DNA of 21,720 nucleotides from Balneolales bacterium. Its GTDB lineage: Bacteria > Bacteroidota > Rhodothermia > Balneolales > Natronogracilivirgulaceae. The stretch is taken from contig SLQC01000336.1 of the NCBI GenBank assembly GCA_007131625.1, positions 1-21,720 of the forward strand, given 5' to 3'. This document shows positions 7,484-16,101 of this stretch, piece after piece. Within the stretch, counting starts at the first letter, position 1, and each line of letters starts with the position of its first letter. A program made the position numbers and the translations under genes. The notes under the pieces are model-generated. The model was given only the letters and a program-made list of their open reading frames with translations, was not told the DNA's origin and ran no database searches.

Positions 7484-8332
7484 TCAGACAGCTACTTCGA
7501 ATGGTATTTTCGGATGCGGGTGATAATTTGTCAGCTTGAAGTCGTCGAGAGTCAATTCATCAATATCCCTTGCGTTGATCTCAAGATCCGGCAATTGACC
7601 GGGTTTGCGGGAAAGCTGTTCAAGAAGACCATCGATATGATTTTCATAAATATGCGCATCTACTATGGTATGGGCGAACTGTCCGGGCTCCAGGCCAGTC
7701 AGTTTTGCTATGGCCATGGTCAGAGCGGAATAGCAGGCAAGGTTGAACGGGATGCCGAGTGCGATATCGCCTGATCTCTGTGTGAGATGACAGTTAAGCC
7801 TGTCTTTGGACACATTGAAGACAAACATGACATGGCATGGAGGCAAAACCATGTGCTTGATCAGACCGGGATGCCAGGCACTGACAACGATCCTCCGGCT
7901 TCCGGGATCATCTTTAAGCATACGAATAGCATTGGCAATCTGATCGAATTCCTTGAAGTTAAAGGCCGATTTTGTTACGATTCCGGCATCGCCTTCCATG
8001 CTCACTTCTTCCTCTTCAAAATATGGATATCGGCGCCACATTACCGGATAAATCGGCCCAACATGTCCGTCATCACCGGCCCACGCATCCCAAATATGAC
8101 AATCATTTTCATCTCGAAGCCACCGGATATGATCTTCCCCCCGCAGGTACCAGAGCAACTCGAGGATAACCGAGCGAAACGGTACTTTCTTGGTCGTCAG
8201 AAGCGGATAACCGTCTGCGAGATCTACCCGGTAAAACTCCGCAAACGAAGAAATGGTATCGACCCCTGTTCGATTTGTTTTTCTGACACCTGTTTCGAGA
8301 ATACGATTCACCAGATCCAGATAAGCTTTCAT
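7484..8332 (-). CDS. thyA: Thymidylate synthase, ThyA type
   Basis: This 282-residue enzyme converts dUMP and methylene-tetrahydrofolate to dTMP and dihydrofolate in the cytoplasm. Seen: KTNRTGVDTISSF (18-30), GYPLLTTKKV (41-50), ELLWYLRGEDHIRWL, the double Arg with SAW (146-153), the catalytic Cys166 in LPPCH, QRSGDIALGIPFNLA (185-199), DAHIYENH, and the end PFEVAV that closes over the active site. It is about 18 residues longer than E. coli ThyA because of an insert at about 104-125. Some usual residues differ: GPIYPVMW instead of GPVYGxQW, and SAWHPG instead of SAWN. These suggest a diverged subfamily, not loss of activity. It sits between ilvE (33-base gap) and folA. Confidence 0.96.
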   Translation of the reverse strand: MKAYLDLVNRILETGVRKTNRTGVDTISSFAEFYRVDLADGYPLLTTKKVPFRSVILELLWYLRGEDHIRWLRDENDCHIWDAWAGDDGHVGPIYPVMWRRYPYFEEEEVSMEGDAGIVTKSAFNFKEFDQIANAIRMLKDDPGSRRIVVSAWHPGLIKHMVLPPCHVMFVFNVSKDRLNCHLTQRSGDIALGIPFNLACYSALTMAIAKLTGLEPGQFAHTIVDAHIYENHIDGLLEQLSRKPGQLPDLEINARDIDELTLDDFKLTNYHPHPKIPFEVAV

Positions 8333-8365
8333 TGGTATGGAGTATGTTAAAGGGAATATAATTCG

Positions 8366-9436
8366 TTACAGAACCGTACACCAAGAGTATCGATCGGGTA
8401 TTTCACCATGTTGAATGCGTGTTATCTGATCATAAAACTTGCGTGCAACCGGACCCATTTCCTCGGATGACACCGATATGGTTCGCTCTCCGTGCTTTAT
8501 CATTCCAACGGGAGAGATGACAGCGGCAGTACCTGATCCGAATATTTCTTTCAGCTCTCCTTTTTCATGAAGGGAGATAAGTTCGTCTATGGTTACCTGT
8601 CGCTCATCCACATTCATTCCCTCGGCATTTGCAAGTTCCAAAACACTGCTTCGGGTGACTCCAGGCAGAATACTGCCATTTAGTGGCGGAGTCACCAGTG
8701 AATCACCGATGACAAAAAAGATGTTCATACTGCCCACTTCTTCCACATATTTATGTTCTTTGGCATCCAACCACAACACCTGGGTAAACCCTTGCTGTTG
8801 AGCCTTTGTAGTCGGGTATAGGCTGGCGGCATAATTGCCAGGAACTTTAACATCGCCAACCCCGCCTTTTACTGCACGAACGAATTGTGGCATGGTAGTC
8901 AGGCGGATCGGGTTGATGCCCTCGGCATAGTAGTTGCCGACGGGGCTGCACATAATATAAAAACGGTAGTTCATACAAGCCCTGAGGCCCAAAGTCTGGT
9001 CAGCTGCGAACACAATAGGGCGAATATAGAGGGATTTGTACTTGGCTTTCGGCACCCATTTCCTTTCCAGATCTATCAATGTCATCAAACCTTCCCGGAA
9101 ATACTCATCGGGAATTACGGGAATGCAGACCCGCTTACAGGAGCGGCGAAAACGATCAAAATGTTTGTCCATCCGGAATATATTGACCTTGTCATCTCCA
9201 TACCGAAATGCTTTCATTCCTTCAAAAACCGCCTGGCCATAGTGCAGTGTAGAAACAGCAGGATACATAGGAATAGGGCCGTACGGCAGTATACGAGGAT
9301 CCTGCCAGACACCATCGGAGTAAATGATCTCCAGTTGATGATCAGAAAACTGCTCTCCGAATGTGAGGTTTTCAAAATCAATCGTTGAAATACGGGACGT
9401 TGCTATCTTTTGAGTGTCTATGGTCAACTGTGACAT
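8366..9436 (-). CDS. ilvE: Branched-chain amino acid aminotransferase
   Basis: This 356-residue PLP enzyme of fold type IV transfers amino groups between glutamate and leucine, isoleucine or valine keto acids. The ATG at 9436 is preferred; the frame also opens at an in-frame TTG four codons earlier (9448). Seen: LHYGQAVFEGMKAFR (64-78), GGVGDVKVPGNYAASL (191-206) with the PLP lysine Lys197, the class-IV signature EVGSMNIFFV (233-242) leading to LPGVTR, and IFGSGTAAVISPVG (298-311). Length and motifs fit the eukaryote-like class II BCAT. It follows rnc on the same strand after a 93-base gap that holds a perfect palindrome, so it may have its own promoter. No other ilv or leu gene is nearby. 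Confidence 0.96.
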   Translation of the reverse strand: MSQLTIDTQKIATSRISTIDFENLTFGEQFSDHQLEIIYSDGVWQDPRILPYGPIPMYPAVSTLHYGQAVFEGMKAFRYGDDKVNIFRMDKHFDRFRRSCKRVCIPVIPDEYFREGLMTLIDLERKWVPKAKYKSLYIRPIVFAADQTLGLRACMNYRFYIMCSPVGNYYAEGINPIRLTTMPQFVRAVKGGVGDVKVPGNYAASLYPTTKAQQQGFTQVLWLDAKEHKYVEEVGSMNIFFVIGDSLVTPPLNGSILPGVTRSSVLELANAEGMNVDERQVTIDELISLHEKGELKEIFGSGTAAVISPVGMIKHGERTISVSSEEMGPVARKFYDQITRIQHGEIPDRYSWCTVL

Positions 9437-9473
9437 GAATGCTTTCAAATTAATGGAATTAGTAATTTACGGT

Positions 9474-9487
9474 ACTGATTAATCAGT
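9474..9487. promoter_or_regulatory. Perfect 14-base palindrome upstream of ilvE
   Basis: ACTGATTAATCAGT is identical to its own reverse complement and lies 38 bases ahead of the ilvE ATG in the ilvE/rnc gap. A dyad with an AT-rich centre in a promoter position is a reasonable operator candidate, for instance for an amino-acid-responsive regulator. No regulator is identified. Confidence 0.4.
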
Positions 9488-9529
9488 GTAGAAAGAAAGT
9501 AGTATTGATACCATATCTTCACCCTAATT

Positions 9530-10282
9530 TTATTGCTGTGATTGTTCCAAAACCATCAAGGCAGCTTTGGCAGCGGCCTGTTCCGCTTTTTTTTTGGTTC
9601 TGCCGGTTCCGGTTCCCATTACATTACTTCCGACCTGAACTTCTATATCAAATACCTTTTCGTGTCCGGGTCCGGTTTCACGAACAACATTGTATTTCGG
9701 TAGCGGCATTTTCTTTGCCTGGATAGCTTCCAGAAACATGCTTTTGAAGTTGTTATGGATGGAAGTAATCTCTTCAAGATCGATATAATTTTGATAGAGT
9801 TTTATAACATAATCACGGCAGGTATCATATCCGTGATCTTTGTAAACCGCGCCTACCAGAGCTTCAAAAGTGTCTGCCATTACACTTTCGAGATACTCGA
9901 TATCCTGGTTTTTTACTCGGTTACCCAGTTCAACGTAGTCCATGAGTCTAATACACCGACCGATTTCTGCCAGCATTTCACCATTCACCAGCTGTGATCG
10001 AGTCTGGGTCATAAACCCTTCGTTACTGGAAGGATATTTCCGGAAAATATATTCAGAAACAATAAGATCAAGAACGGCATCGCCCAAAAATTCAAGCTGC
10101 TCATAGGACTCCGAAACCGCCATTTTTTTTTCATCGATGATGGATCGATGCCGAAGTGCTTTAAGATACAACTCATGGTTCCTAATGGGCAATCCTATCC
10201 GCTTTTCCAGAGCATAAATTTTATTTCGATAACTGGGATCCAGCTTCCTCCGTTCAAAAAAAGCCCGAATGAGTTGCATCAT
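9530..10282 (-). CDS. rnc: Ribonuclease III
   Basis: This 250-residue double-strand RNA endonuclease processes rRNA precursors and structured mRNAs in the cytoplasm. Seen: the signature EQLEFLGDAVL (61-71) with Glu61, Glu64 and Asp68, the second acidic pair Asp137 and Glu140 in MADTFEALVGAVY, and a C-terminal double-strand RNA-binding domain (about 176-246) ending in GTGRTKKKAEQAAAKAAL. The N-terminus carries about 20 extra residues compared with E. coli Rnc. The start ATG overlaps the fabF stop by one base (TAATG), so translation is probably coupled; the fabF-rnc neighbourhood is common in bacteria. A second ATG follows directly and cannot be excluded as start. Confidence 0.97.
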   Translation of the reverse strand: MMQLIRAFFERRKLDPSYRNKIYALEKRIGLPIRNHELYLKALRHRSIIDEKKMAVSESYEQLEFLGDAVLDLIVSEYIFRKYPSSNEGFMTQTRSQLVNGEMLAEIGRCIRLMDYVELGNRVKNQDIEYLESVMADTFEALVGAVYKDHGYDTCRDYVIKLYQNYIDLEEITSIHNNFKSMFLEAIQAKKMPLPKYNVVRETGPGHEKVFDIEVQVGSNVMGTGTGRTKKKAEQAAAKAALMVLEQSQQ

Positions 10283-11526
10283 TATTCGGCAAACTTTTTA
10301 AATACAATCGTGGTATTGTGTCCACCAAATCCGAAAGCGTTATTAAAACCATAAGTGATATCACGTGCTTCTGCTTCGTTGGTAGTGTAATTCAGATCAC
10401 AGTCAGGATCCGGATACTTATAATTGATCGTAGGCGGAACAATACCATGATAAATAGCGAGTACCGTTGCTATCGATTCAGTGGCGCCAGCGGCTCCAAG
10501 CATGTGTCCCGTCATCGACTTGGTCGCATTCAAGTTCATTTTATAAGCATGATCACCGAAAACCTTTTTTATGGTCCTGGTTTCAGCAAGATCCCCGAGC
10601 GGAGTCGAGGTGCCGTGCATGTTGATATGATCAACATCCTCGGCTTTAATACCGGATGCCTTCAGCGCATTACTCATGGCCAGAGTTACCCCCAGCCCGT
10701 CCGGATCCGGTGCCGTAATGTGATAAGCATCAGCAGAAAAGCCGTATCCGACGATTTCGCCATAAATTCTGGCACTCCGTTTTACAGCTGATTCATAGGT
10801 TTCAAGCATCAACATGCCGGCCCCTTCACCAAGGACAAAACCGTCTCTGGTCTTATCAAATGGTCTCGATGCCGTTTCCGGAGAGTCGTTTCGGGTTGAC
10901 ATTGCCCTGATAGCGTTAAAACTGGCAAGCCCCATGCCGAACACCGGTGCTTCGGTCCCGCCGCACAAGGCATAATCCGCCTGATCATTTTGAATGGTAT
11001 CATATGCCAATCCAATGTTGTGCGACCCGGTTGCGCAGGCTGAAATTGCGCAATAATTGGGACCGCGAAAGCCGTACTTAATGGAGACCTGGCCTGCAGC
11101 CATATCAGGAATCAGCATCGGAACGAAAAATGGAGAAACAGCCCTTTGTCCTCCTTCATAAAATTCGACGGCCTGCTTGTAAAAAATCTGCATTCCACCG
11201 ATTCCGCTACCGATAAGTACAGCAACCCGGTTTCGGTCGATTTCATCGAGATCCAGACCGGAATCCCTGACCGCTTCTTCGGAAGTGATCATCGCATACT
11301 GACAAAATTTGTCCATGCGACGGGCCTCCTTGGCGTTCATATAATCAGAGGGGTTGTAATCTTCGATTTGGGCAGCAAACTTTGTAGGAAAGTTGGTGGT
11401 GTCAAAATTATCAATTGATTTCGCACCACTCTTTCCGGAAACCAGTCCGTTCCAAAATTCAGGGGCATCCTTACCTATAGGTGTAAAGGCACCAATCCCT
11501 GTTATAACGACTCTGCGTTTATGCAT
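10282..11526 (-). CDS. fabF: 3-oxoacyl-ACP synthase II (KAS II)
   Basis: This 414-residue condensing enzyme elongates acyl-ACP with malonyl-ACP in type II fatty acid synthesis. The ATG at 11526 is preferred over the TTG one codon upstream. Seen: RRVVITGIG at the N-terminus, the nucleophile Cys164 in AISACATGSHNIG, His304 in MHGTSTPLGD, Lys336 and His341 in NATKSMTGHMLGAAG, and the glycine-rich FNNAFGFGGHN near the end. The Cys-His-His set is complete. It follows acpP by 22 bases and overlaps rnc by one base, so it is part of the fab operon. Confidence 0.97.
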   Translation of the reverse strand: MHKRRVVITGIGAFTPIGKDAPEFWNGLVSGKSGAKSIDNFDTTNFPTKFAAQIEDYNPSDYMNAKEARRMDKFCQYAMITSEEAVRDSGLDLDEIDRNRVAVLIGSGIGGMQIFYKQAVEFYEGGQRAVSPFFVPMLIPDMAAGQVSIKYGFRGPNYCAISACATGSHNIGLAYDTIQNDQADYALCGGTEAPVFGMGLASFNAIRAMSTRNDSPETASRPFDKTRDGFVLGEGAGMLMLETYESAVKRSARIYGEIVGYGFSADAYHITAPDPDGLGVTLAMSNALKASGIKAEDVDHINMHGTSTPLGDLAETRTIKKVFGDHAYKMNLNATKSMTGHMLGAAGATESIATVLAIYHGIVPPTINYKYPDPDCDLNYTTNEAEARDITYGFNNAFGFGGHNTTIVFKKFAE

Positions 11527-11548
11527 CAATCAGTTTGTGAAAAAGCAA

Positions 11549-11788
11549 TTAGGAGATTTTTCCTTTCAGATATGTTACTGCATCTCCGACAGTAGCGATA
11601 TTTTCGGCATCTTCATCGGGAATGCTGATGTCAAACTCTTTTTCAAACTCCATGATAAGTTCTACTGTATCAAGAGAATCTGCTCCCAGATCATTTGTGA
11701 AGTTGGCGTCATTTATCACCTCTGACTCATCTACTCCAAGTTTATCAACAATAATTGATTTTACTTTTGCATCTATATCTTGCGACAT
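11549..11788 (-). CDS. acpP: Acyl carrier protein
   Basis: This 79-residue acidic protein carries growing acyl chains for fatty acid and lipid A synthesis. The phosphopantetheine attachment site is Ser38 in LGADSLDTVELIMEFE, followed by the acidic helix II that contacts partner enzymes. Length and charge match AcpP. It lies between fabG and fabF; the 129-base gap to fabG is larger than the other spacings here, which would allow a separate promoter or processing site for this normally abundant protein. A weak bulged stem with arms AATGG (11851-11855) and CCATT (11869-11873) lies in that gap. No other gene is seen there. Confidence 0.97.
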   Translation of the reverse strand: MSQDIDAKVKSIIVDKLGVDESEVINDANFTNDLGADSLDTVELIMEFEKEFDISIPDEDAENIATVGDAVTYLKGKIS

Positions 11789-11917
11789 AATGTGTTACCT
11801 GTATGTGTTTTATGTTATCTTTTTGTTTTCGCGATTTTTTGGAAATTACCAATGGGCTCGCTTAAGTGCCATTTATAATAAAGATAGATTCCAGTTAAAG
11901 CAACTCATTTGGTATGG

Positions 11918-12676
11918 TTACATTGCCATTCCTCCGTCCACCGTAAGAACTGTTCCCGTAATATAGGAAGAAGCGTCAGATGCCAGAAATTGGACGGCCA
12001 TTGCTATTTCTACCGGATTGCCTGCACGTTTCAAGGGAATTCTGTCTTTAATACTCTGAAGAACCTTATCATCCAGTTTTCCGGTCATCTCTGTCGTGAT
12101 GTATCCCGGTGCCACTACATTTACACGAATATTCCGGGATGCCACTTCTTTTGCAAGTGATTTGGAAAACCCGATTACTCCCGCTTTGGATGCGGCATAA
12201 TTGGTTTGTCCGGCATTTCCACCGATTCCGACGACCGAACCGATCGTGATAATGGAACCACTGCGCGCTTTCATCATCGGTTTGATTACTGCTTTCGAGT
12301 AATTAAAGACGCTTTTCAAATTCGTATGGATGACATCGTCCCACTGTTCTTCCGACATGCGAAGAATCAGGGTATCCTTTGTGATGCCAGCGTTATTGAC
12401 CAAAATATCCGGTCCGGAAAACTCATTCTGTATCGTTGCAATTACCGCTTCCGTTTCGTTATACCGGACGGCATCAGCCTGTATCGCCTTTGCTTTGCGG
12501 CCTTTGGACTCAATTTCACGTACTACTTCTGATGCTGCATCCACAGACCGGGCATAGGTAATGACGACATCAGCTCCGGCCTCGGCCAGTTCCAGAGCTA
12601 TCGATTTCCCAATACCCCTGCTCCCGCCTGTAACCAGCGCGGTTTTACCTTCCAGTGAAAATGAACTTATACTCAT
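11918..12676 (-). CDS. fabG: 3-oxoacyl-ACP reductase
   Basis: This 252-residue short-chain dehydrogenase reduces 3-oxoacyl-ACP to 3-hydroxyacyl-ACP with NADPH, the first reduction of each elongation cycle. Seen: the Rossmann motif TGGSRGIG (16-23), NNAG (94-97), and the catalytic set Ser147 (GSVVG), Tyr160 and Lys164 (YAASK). VNVVAPGYITTEMT and the end ITGTVLTVDGGMAM are typical of FabG rather than of other SDRs. Its place between fabD and acpP supports the assignment. The ATG is preceded by an A/T-rich leader without a Shine-Dalgarno sequence. Confidence 0.97.
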   Translation of the reverse strand: MSISSFSLEGKTALVTGGSRGIGKSIALELAEAGADVVITYARSVDAASEVVREIESKGRKAKAIQADAVRYNETEAVIATIQNEFSGPDILVNNAGITKDTLILRMSEEQWDDVIHTNLKSVFNYSKAVIKPMMKARSGSIITIGSVVGIGGNAGQTNYAASKAGVIGFSKSLAKEVASRNIRVNVVAPGYITTEMTGKLDDKVLQSIKDRIPLKRAGNPVEIAMAVQFLASDASSYITGTVLTVDGGMAM

Positions 12677-12717
12677 ATCTTTGCTTTATCTTTTTAAGCG
12701 TGAGAATTCCTGATTGG

Positions 12718-13605
12718 TTATTCGAAACCGGATATTTCCACCTGTTTCAGAGTCCGTTTGACCAGTCCCTGCAAAACCTTTCCTGATCCAACTTCAATAA
12801 AATGTCGTGCACCATCTTCATACATGGACTGCAGTGTCTGTGTCCAGCGAACCGGATTCAGCAACTGCTCTTTCAAATTGATCTTGAGGAGTTCCGGATC
12901 AATTGTTCCTGTTCCGCTCACATTCGAATAAACTACAGCACTTGGAGCCAAAAATTCCAGTTCATCCAGAATTTTGTTCAGCTCTTCCCGTGCAGGCCCC
13001 ATCAGCGATGAGTGAAACGCCCCGCTTACAGGTAATTTTTTCACAATTTTTGCACCAGATTCCTTCAGTTTTTCCATTGCGCTTTCTACAGCATCAACAT
13101 GTCCGGATATCACAAGCTGGCCTTCGGTGTTGTAATTGGCAGGTACGACGATTGAGTCGGGTTCTTCGGAAACATTACGGCAAACTTCCTCCACAGTTGT
13201 GTCATCAATTCCGATTACCGCCGCCATGGTTCCAGGAGCTGTTTCACCGGCACTTTGCATCAAATTGCCCCGTTTCTGCACCGCTTTAAGGGCATCTTCA
13301 AAATCAAGCACCCCGGCTGCAGCAAGTGCGGTAAACTCACCAAGGCTGTGTCCCGCCACCATATCAGGCAGGTGTCCAAGCAATTCATACAGTGCAAAAG
13401 CGTGAACAAAAAGGGCAGGCTGAGTGTACTGGGTCTGTGTCAGGGTTTCATCCGGCCCCTTGAACATGATGTCGGTGAGCTGGTATCCCAGGATGTCGTT
13501 TGCCAGGTTGCAACGGCGGGCAAATTTACTGTCAAACCGATAGTGATCGACTCCCATTCCAGTTTTTTGTGATCCCTGACCGGGAAAAAGATACGATTTT
13601 TTCAT
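12718..13605 (-). CDS. fabD: Malonyl-CoA:ACP transacylase
   Basis: This 295-residue enzyme moves the malonyl group from CoA to ACP, supplying the extender unit for FabH and FabF. Seen: YLFPGQGSQKTGMG (5-18), the nucleophile Ser87 in GHSLGEFTALAAAG (85-98), the second catalytic residue His198 in VSGAFHSSLM, and a C-terminal FIEVGSGKVLQGLVKR-like segment. Length is near the usual 300-310. It lies 41 bases upstream of fabG and 106 bases downstream of fabH on the same strand. The 106-base gap shows no gene or strong signal. Confidence 0.97.
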   Translation of the reverse strand: MKKSYLFPGQGSQKTGMGVDHYRFDSKFARRCNLANDILGYQLTDIMFKGPDETLTQTQYTQPALFVHAFALYELLGHLPDMVAGHSLGEFTALAAAGVLDFEDALKAVQKRGNLMQSAGETAPGTMAAVIGIDDTTVEEVCRNVSEEPDSIVVPANYNTEGQLVISGHVDAVESAMEKLKESGAKIVKKLPVSGAFHSSLMGPAREELNKILDELEFLAPSAVVYSNVSGTGTIDPELLKINLKEQLLNPVRWTQTLQSMYEDGARHFIEVGSGKVLQGLVKRTLKQVEISGFE

Positions 13606-13711
13606 TCGCTTATTTCATATGATTTCCAAGGTCAGTCGGAGAACCCATGTGATTAGTCTTTTGTTTTTGTGCCAGAGTTTTCGACCATGGTAGTTTCATC
13701 TTCAGTGAAAA

Positions 13712-14704
13712 TTAAAGTGACCACTTGACGTAGGTAGCACCCCATGTATATCCACCGCCAAAAGCAGACAGCACGAGATTATCCCCTTTGTTAAGGCGGC
13801 CTCTCCAGTCATACAGACATAATGGAATGGTAGCAGCTGTGGTATTTCCGTATTTGTCGATATTGATCATGACCTTTTCGGTGGTGATGTCCATGCGGCG
13901 GGCTGTGGCATCGATAATCCTCAGATTAGCCTGATGGGGCACCAACCAGTCGACATCGTCGGCCGAAAGTTTGTTCTTTTTCATAATCTCAACCGCAACG
14001 TCCGCCATGCCTTCGGTCGCTCTCTTGAAAACGGGGCGTCCTTCCTGATAGATGTAGTGCATTTTCTTGTCGACCGTTTCATGACTGGCAGGATTGATAC
14101 TGCCACCCCCTTTCTGTATCAGGGCTTCAGCCCCTTCCCCCGACGAATGAAGGATATGATCAATGATACCCGTTTCGTCGTCGCTCGGTTCCAGCAGCAC
14201 ACCAGAAGCGGCATCACCAAAAAGGATGCAGGTAGAACGATCTGTAAAATCGACAATGGAACTCATTTTGTCAGAACCGATAACAAGTACTTTTTTACAT
14301 TGTCCGGTTGAGATCATAGCCGAACCGGTGCTCAGGGCATATATAAAACCAGAACAGGCAGCCGACAGATCGAAAGAAAAGGCATTGGTAGCTCCAATCA
14401 TAGTCTGTGTCAGACAGGCAGTTGCCGGGAACAAATAGTCCGGGGTGACAGTGGCTACAATGATGGCATCGATCTCTTTTGGATCCAGATCAAGTTCATT
14501 GAGAATTTCCCGGGCGGCTTCAGCTGCCATGTAAGCAGAAGCTTTACCTGGATCCTTTAAAATACGCCGTTCACTTATACCGGTTCGGGTGCGTATCCAC
14601 TCGTCGTCGGTATCGACCATGGCTTCCAGTTCCTTGTTTGTAAGCACATATTCAGGCAGGTAGTGACCAACAGCTGAAATTTTCGCTTTAATATTGACAC
14701 TCAT
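13712..14704 (-). CDS. fabH: 3-oxoacyl-ACP synthase III (KAS III)
   Basis: This 330-residue enzyme starts each fatty acid by condensing an acyl-CoA primer with malonyl-ACP. Seen: DDEWIRTRTGISERR (33-47), the nucleophile Cys117 in LSAACSGFIYAL, His257 in VPHQANLRIID and Asn287 in YGNTTAATIPL, the full Cys-His-Asn triad of FabH. Whether the primer is straight or branched cannot be told from this; a nearby ilvE would suit branched primers, but that is inference. It sits directly downstream of plsX with a 48-base gap, the usual order. Confidence 0.97.
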   Translation of the reverse strand: MSVNIKAKISAVGHYLPEYVLTNKELEAMVDTDDEWIRTRTGISERRILKDPGKASAYMAAEAAREILNELDLDPKEIDAIIVATVTPDYLFPATACLTQTMIGATNAFSFDLSAACSGFIYALSTGSAMISTGQCKKVLVIGSDKMSSIVDFTDRSTCILFGDAASGVLLEPSDDETGIIDHILHSSGEGAEALIQKGGGSINPASHETVDKKMHYIYQEGRPVFKRATEGMADVAVEIMKKNKLSADDVDWLVPHQANLRIIDATARRMDITTEKVMINIDKYGNTTAATIPLCLYDWRGRLNKGDNLVLSAFGGGYTWGATYVKWSL

Positions 14705-14752
14705 TTGAAAAAAAACTTTCCGTATTAATTTGTGAATTTCGCTTCGATGCCA

Positions 14753-15736
14753 TCACGCCACCGATGCAATAATTTTTTTGTTGATATCTTTTTCCACCAT
14801 TTTGACGGCGTTCAGAATCATATTCTTAATGGCTTCGGGAGAGCTGCCGCCGTGTCCGACCATACTGTTGCCGTTCACGCCGAGGAATGGTACACCGCCC
14901 ACCTTTTGGTAATCAAATGGTTCAAACGCTTCCTGGAGAAGCGAAGTAATCAGAGTAATTTGATCGGTATTTAGCTGTTTCTTACGGATAACACCAGCAA
15001 GAAGGACGTTGAGTGCATCGGGAATCGACTCTCCGAATTTCAGCAGGATATTACCGATTACCCCATCACAGACAAAAACATCCGCCTGGCCCGACAGAAT
15101 GTCTCGTCCTTCGATATTTCCAACGAAGTTAGGTAGTGCCTCAAGCAAGTGGTGTGTTTTTTTCAGCGTTTCAGTACCCTTTTCTTTCTCCTCCCCTACA
15201 TTCAGAAGTCCGATTCTTGGAGTCTTTATTCCCATCACATCACGGGCATAAATATTACCCATGCACCCGAATTGAAACAGTATTTCGGGTTTGGCATCCA
15301 GATTTGCTCCGGCATCAATCATCAAACCCATTCCCTTTATTGTGGGAAAAAAAGTAGCTATGGCCGGCCGGATAATGCCGTTCAGGCGACCAAGTATAAA
15401 TGCCGAAGCCGCCATCAATGCACCGGTGTTACCGGCACTTACAAATCCGTCGATTACCCCCTTTTGGTGCATTCCCAATCCAACGACAATGGATGATGCC
15501 GTTTTGCTTTTAACCGCTTGAGCCGGGGATTCATCCATACCGATCACTTGAGGTGCGTCTTGAATTGATATACGATCAGATGGATAGTCCAGATTCTTCA
15601 ATTCTTCCAAAATCGATTCTTCAGGTCCAATGAGTACGACATTCAGGTCTTTGTTCTCTTTAACGGCCACTACTGCACCTTTTACAGGATTTTCAGGAAA
15701 ATAATCCCCACCTGCTGCATCAACGGCAATTTTCAT
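14753..15736 (-). CDS. plsX: Phosphate acyltransferase PlsX
   Basis: This 327-residue peripheral membrane enzyme makes acyl-phosphate from acyl-ACP, the donor used by PlsY in phospholipid synthesis. Seen: the N-terminal MKIAVDAAGGDYFPENPVKGA segment in place of the commoner DxMGGD, GFVSAGNTGALMAAS (about 98-112), a GxMIDAGANLDAKPE segment, and the late FEPFDYQKVGG and GVNGNSMVGHGGSSPEA stretches, all typical of PlsX. It lies between rpmF and fabH, the near-universal rpmF-plsX-fabH arrangement. The 170-base leader between rpmF and plsX is unusually long for this cluster and contains an inverted repeat. Confidence 0.96.
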   Translation of the reverse strand: MKIAVDAAGGDYFPENPVKGAVVAVKENKDLNVVLIGPEESILEELKNLDYPSDRISIQDAPQVIGMDESPAQAVKSKTASSIVVGLGMHQKGVIDGFVSAGNTGALMAASAFILGRLNGIIRPAIATFFPTIKGMGLMIDAGANLDAKPEILFQFGCMGNIYARDVMGIKTPRIGLLNVGEEKEKGTETLKKTHHLLEALPNFVGNIEGRDILSGQADVFVCDGVIGNILLKFGESIPDALNVLLAGVIRKKQLNTDQITLITSLLQEAFEPFDYQKVGGVPFLGVNGNSMVGHGGSSPEAIKNMILNAVKMVEKDINKKIIASVA

Positions 15737-15776
15737 ATGTTTAAATTTTTCTTATATATGAACGTCACATGTTATA

Positions 15777-15830
15777 CCATGACCCTGTTTAATCATGCAC
15801 CTGTGTGTCAGAGTTGATGCCCGGTCATGG
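15777..15830 (-). promoter_or_regulatory. Inverted repeat in the rpmF-plsX gap
   Basis: CCATGACC (15777-15784) and GGTCATGG (15823-15830) are perfect inverted repeats of eight bases separated by 38 bases. They lie 41-94 bases ahead of the plsX ATG in an otherwise gene-free 170-base gap. They could be the base of an RNA stem in the plsX leader or a two-site operator. No known riboswitch was recognised. Confidence 0.35.
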
Positions 15831-15906
15831 GTGTTTCATCTGTTAATTTTGGATAGTAGTTGCTGCGATTTTAGTATCGGGTGTTCACACTTAGGTAAAC
15901 AACATA

Positions 15907-16092
15907 CTAAGCTTCGCTGGCAGCTTTTACAACTTCGCGTCCACGATAGTAACCGCAATAGCCGCAGGCACGGTGACGCTGATGAATGGAACTGCAATTC
16001 GGACATTCGGTGAGGGTGACATCAGCCAGTTTCAAGTGGGAACGGCGTTTGTCTCTTCTGGCTTTGGATGTTTTTCTCTTAGGATGTGCCAT
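15907..16092 (-). CDS. rpmF: 50S ribosomal protein L32, zinc-binding form
   Basis: This 61-residue basic protein is part of the large ribosomal subunit. The start MAHPKRKTSKARRDKRRSH is the typical L32 beginning (MAxPKRKxSKxRRxxRRxH). Four cysteines, Cys30, Cys33, Cys43 and Cys46 (CPNC and CGYC), form a zinc ribbon, so this is the zinc-dependent paralogue type. It starts nine bases after the DUF177 stop, the standard yceD-rpmF pair. Confidence 0.97.
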   Translation of the reverse strand: MAHPKRKTSKARRDKRRSHLKLADVTLTECPNCSSIHQRHRACGYCGYYRGREVVKAASEA

Positions 16093-16101
16093 AATCTGGT
16101 T

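Noticed and set aside
7787..8350. 187-codon open frame on the plus strand
   Set aside because: It lies wholly antisense to thyA, whose catalytic motifs are complete, and its translation resembles no known protein.
8885..9388. 167-codon open frame on the plus strand
   Set aside because: It is antisense to ilvE and is explained by the codon pattern of that gene.
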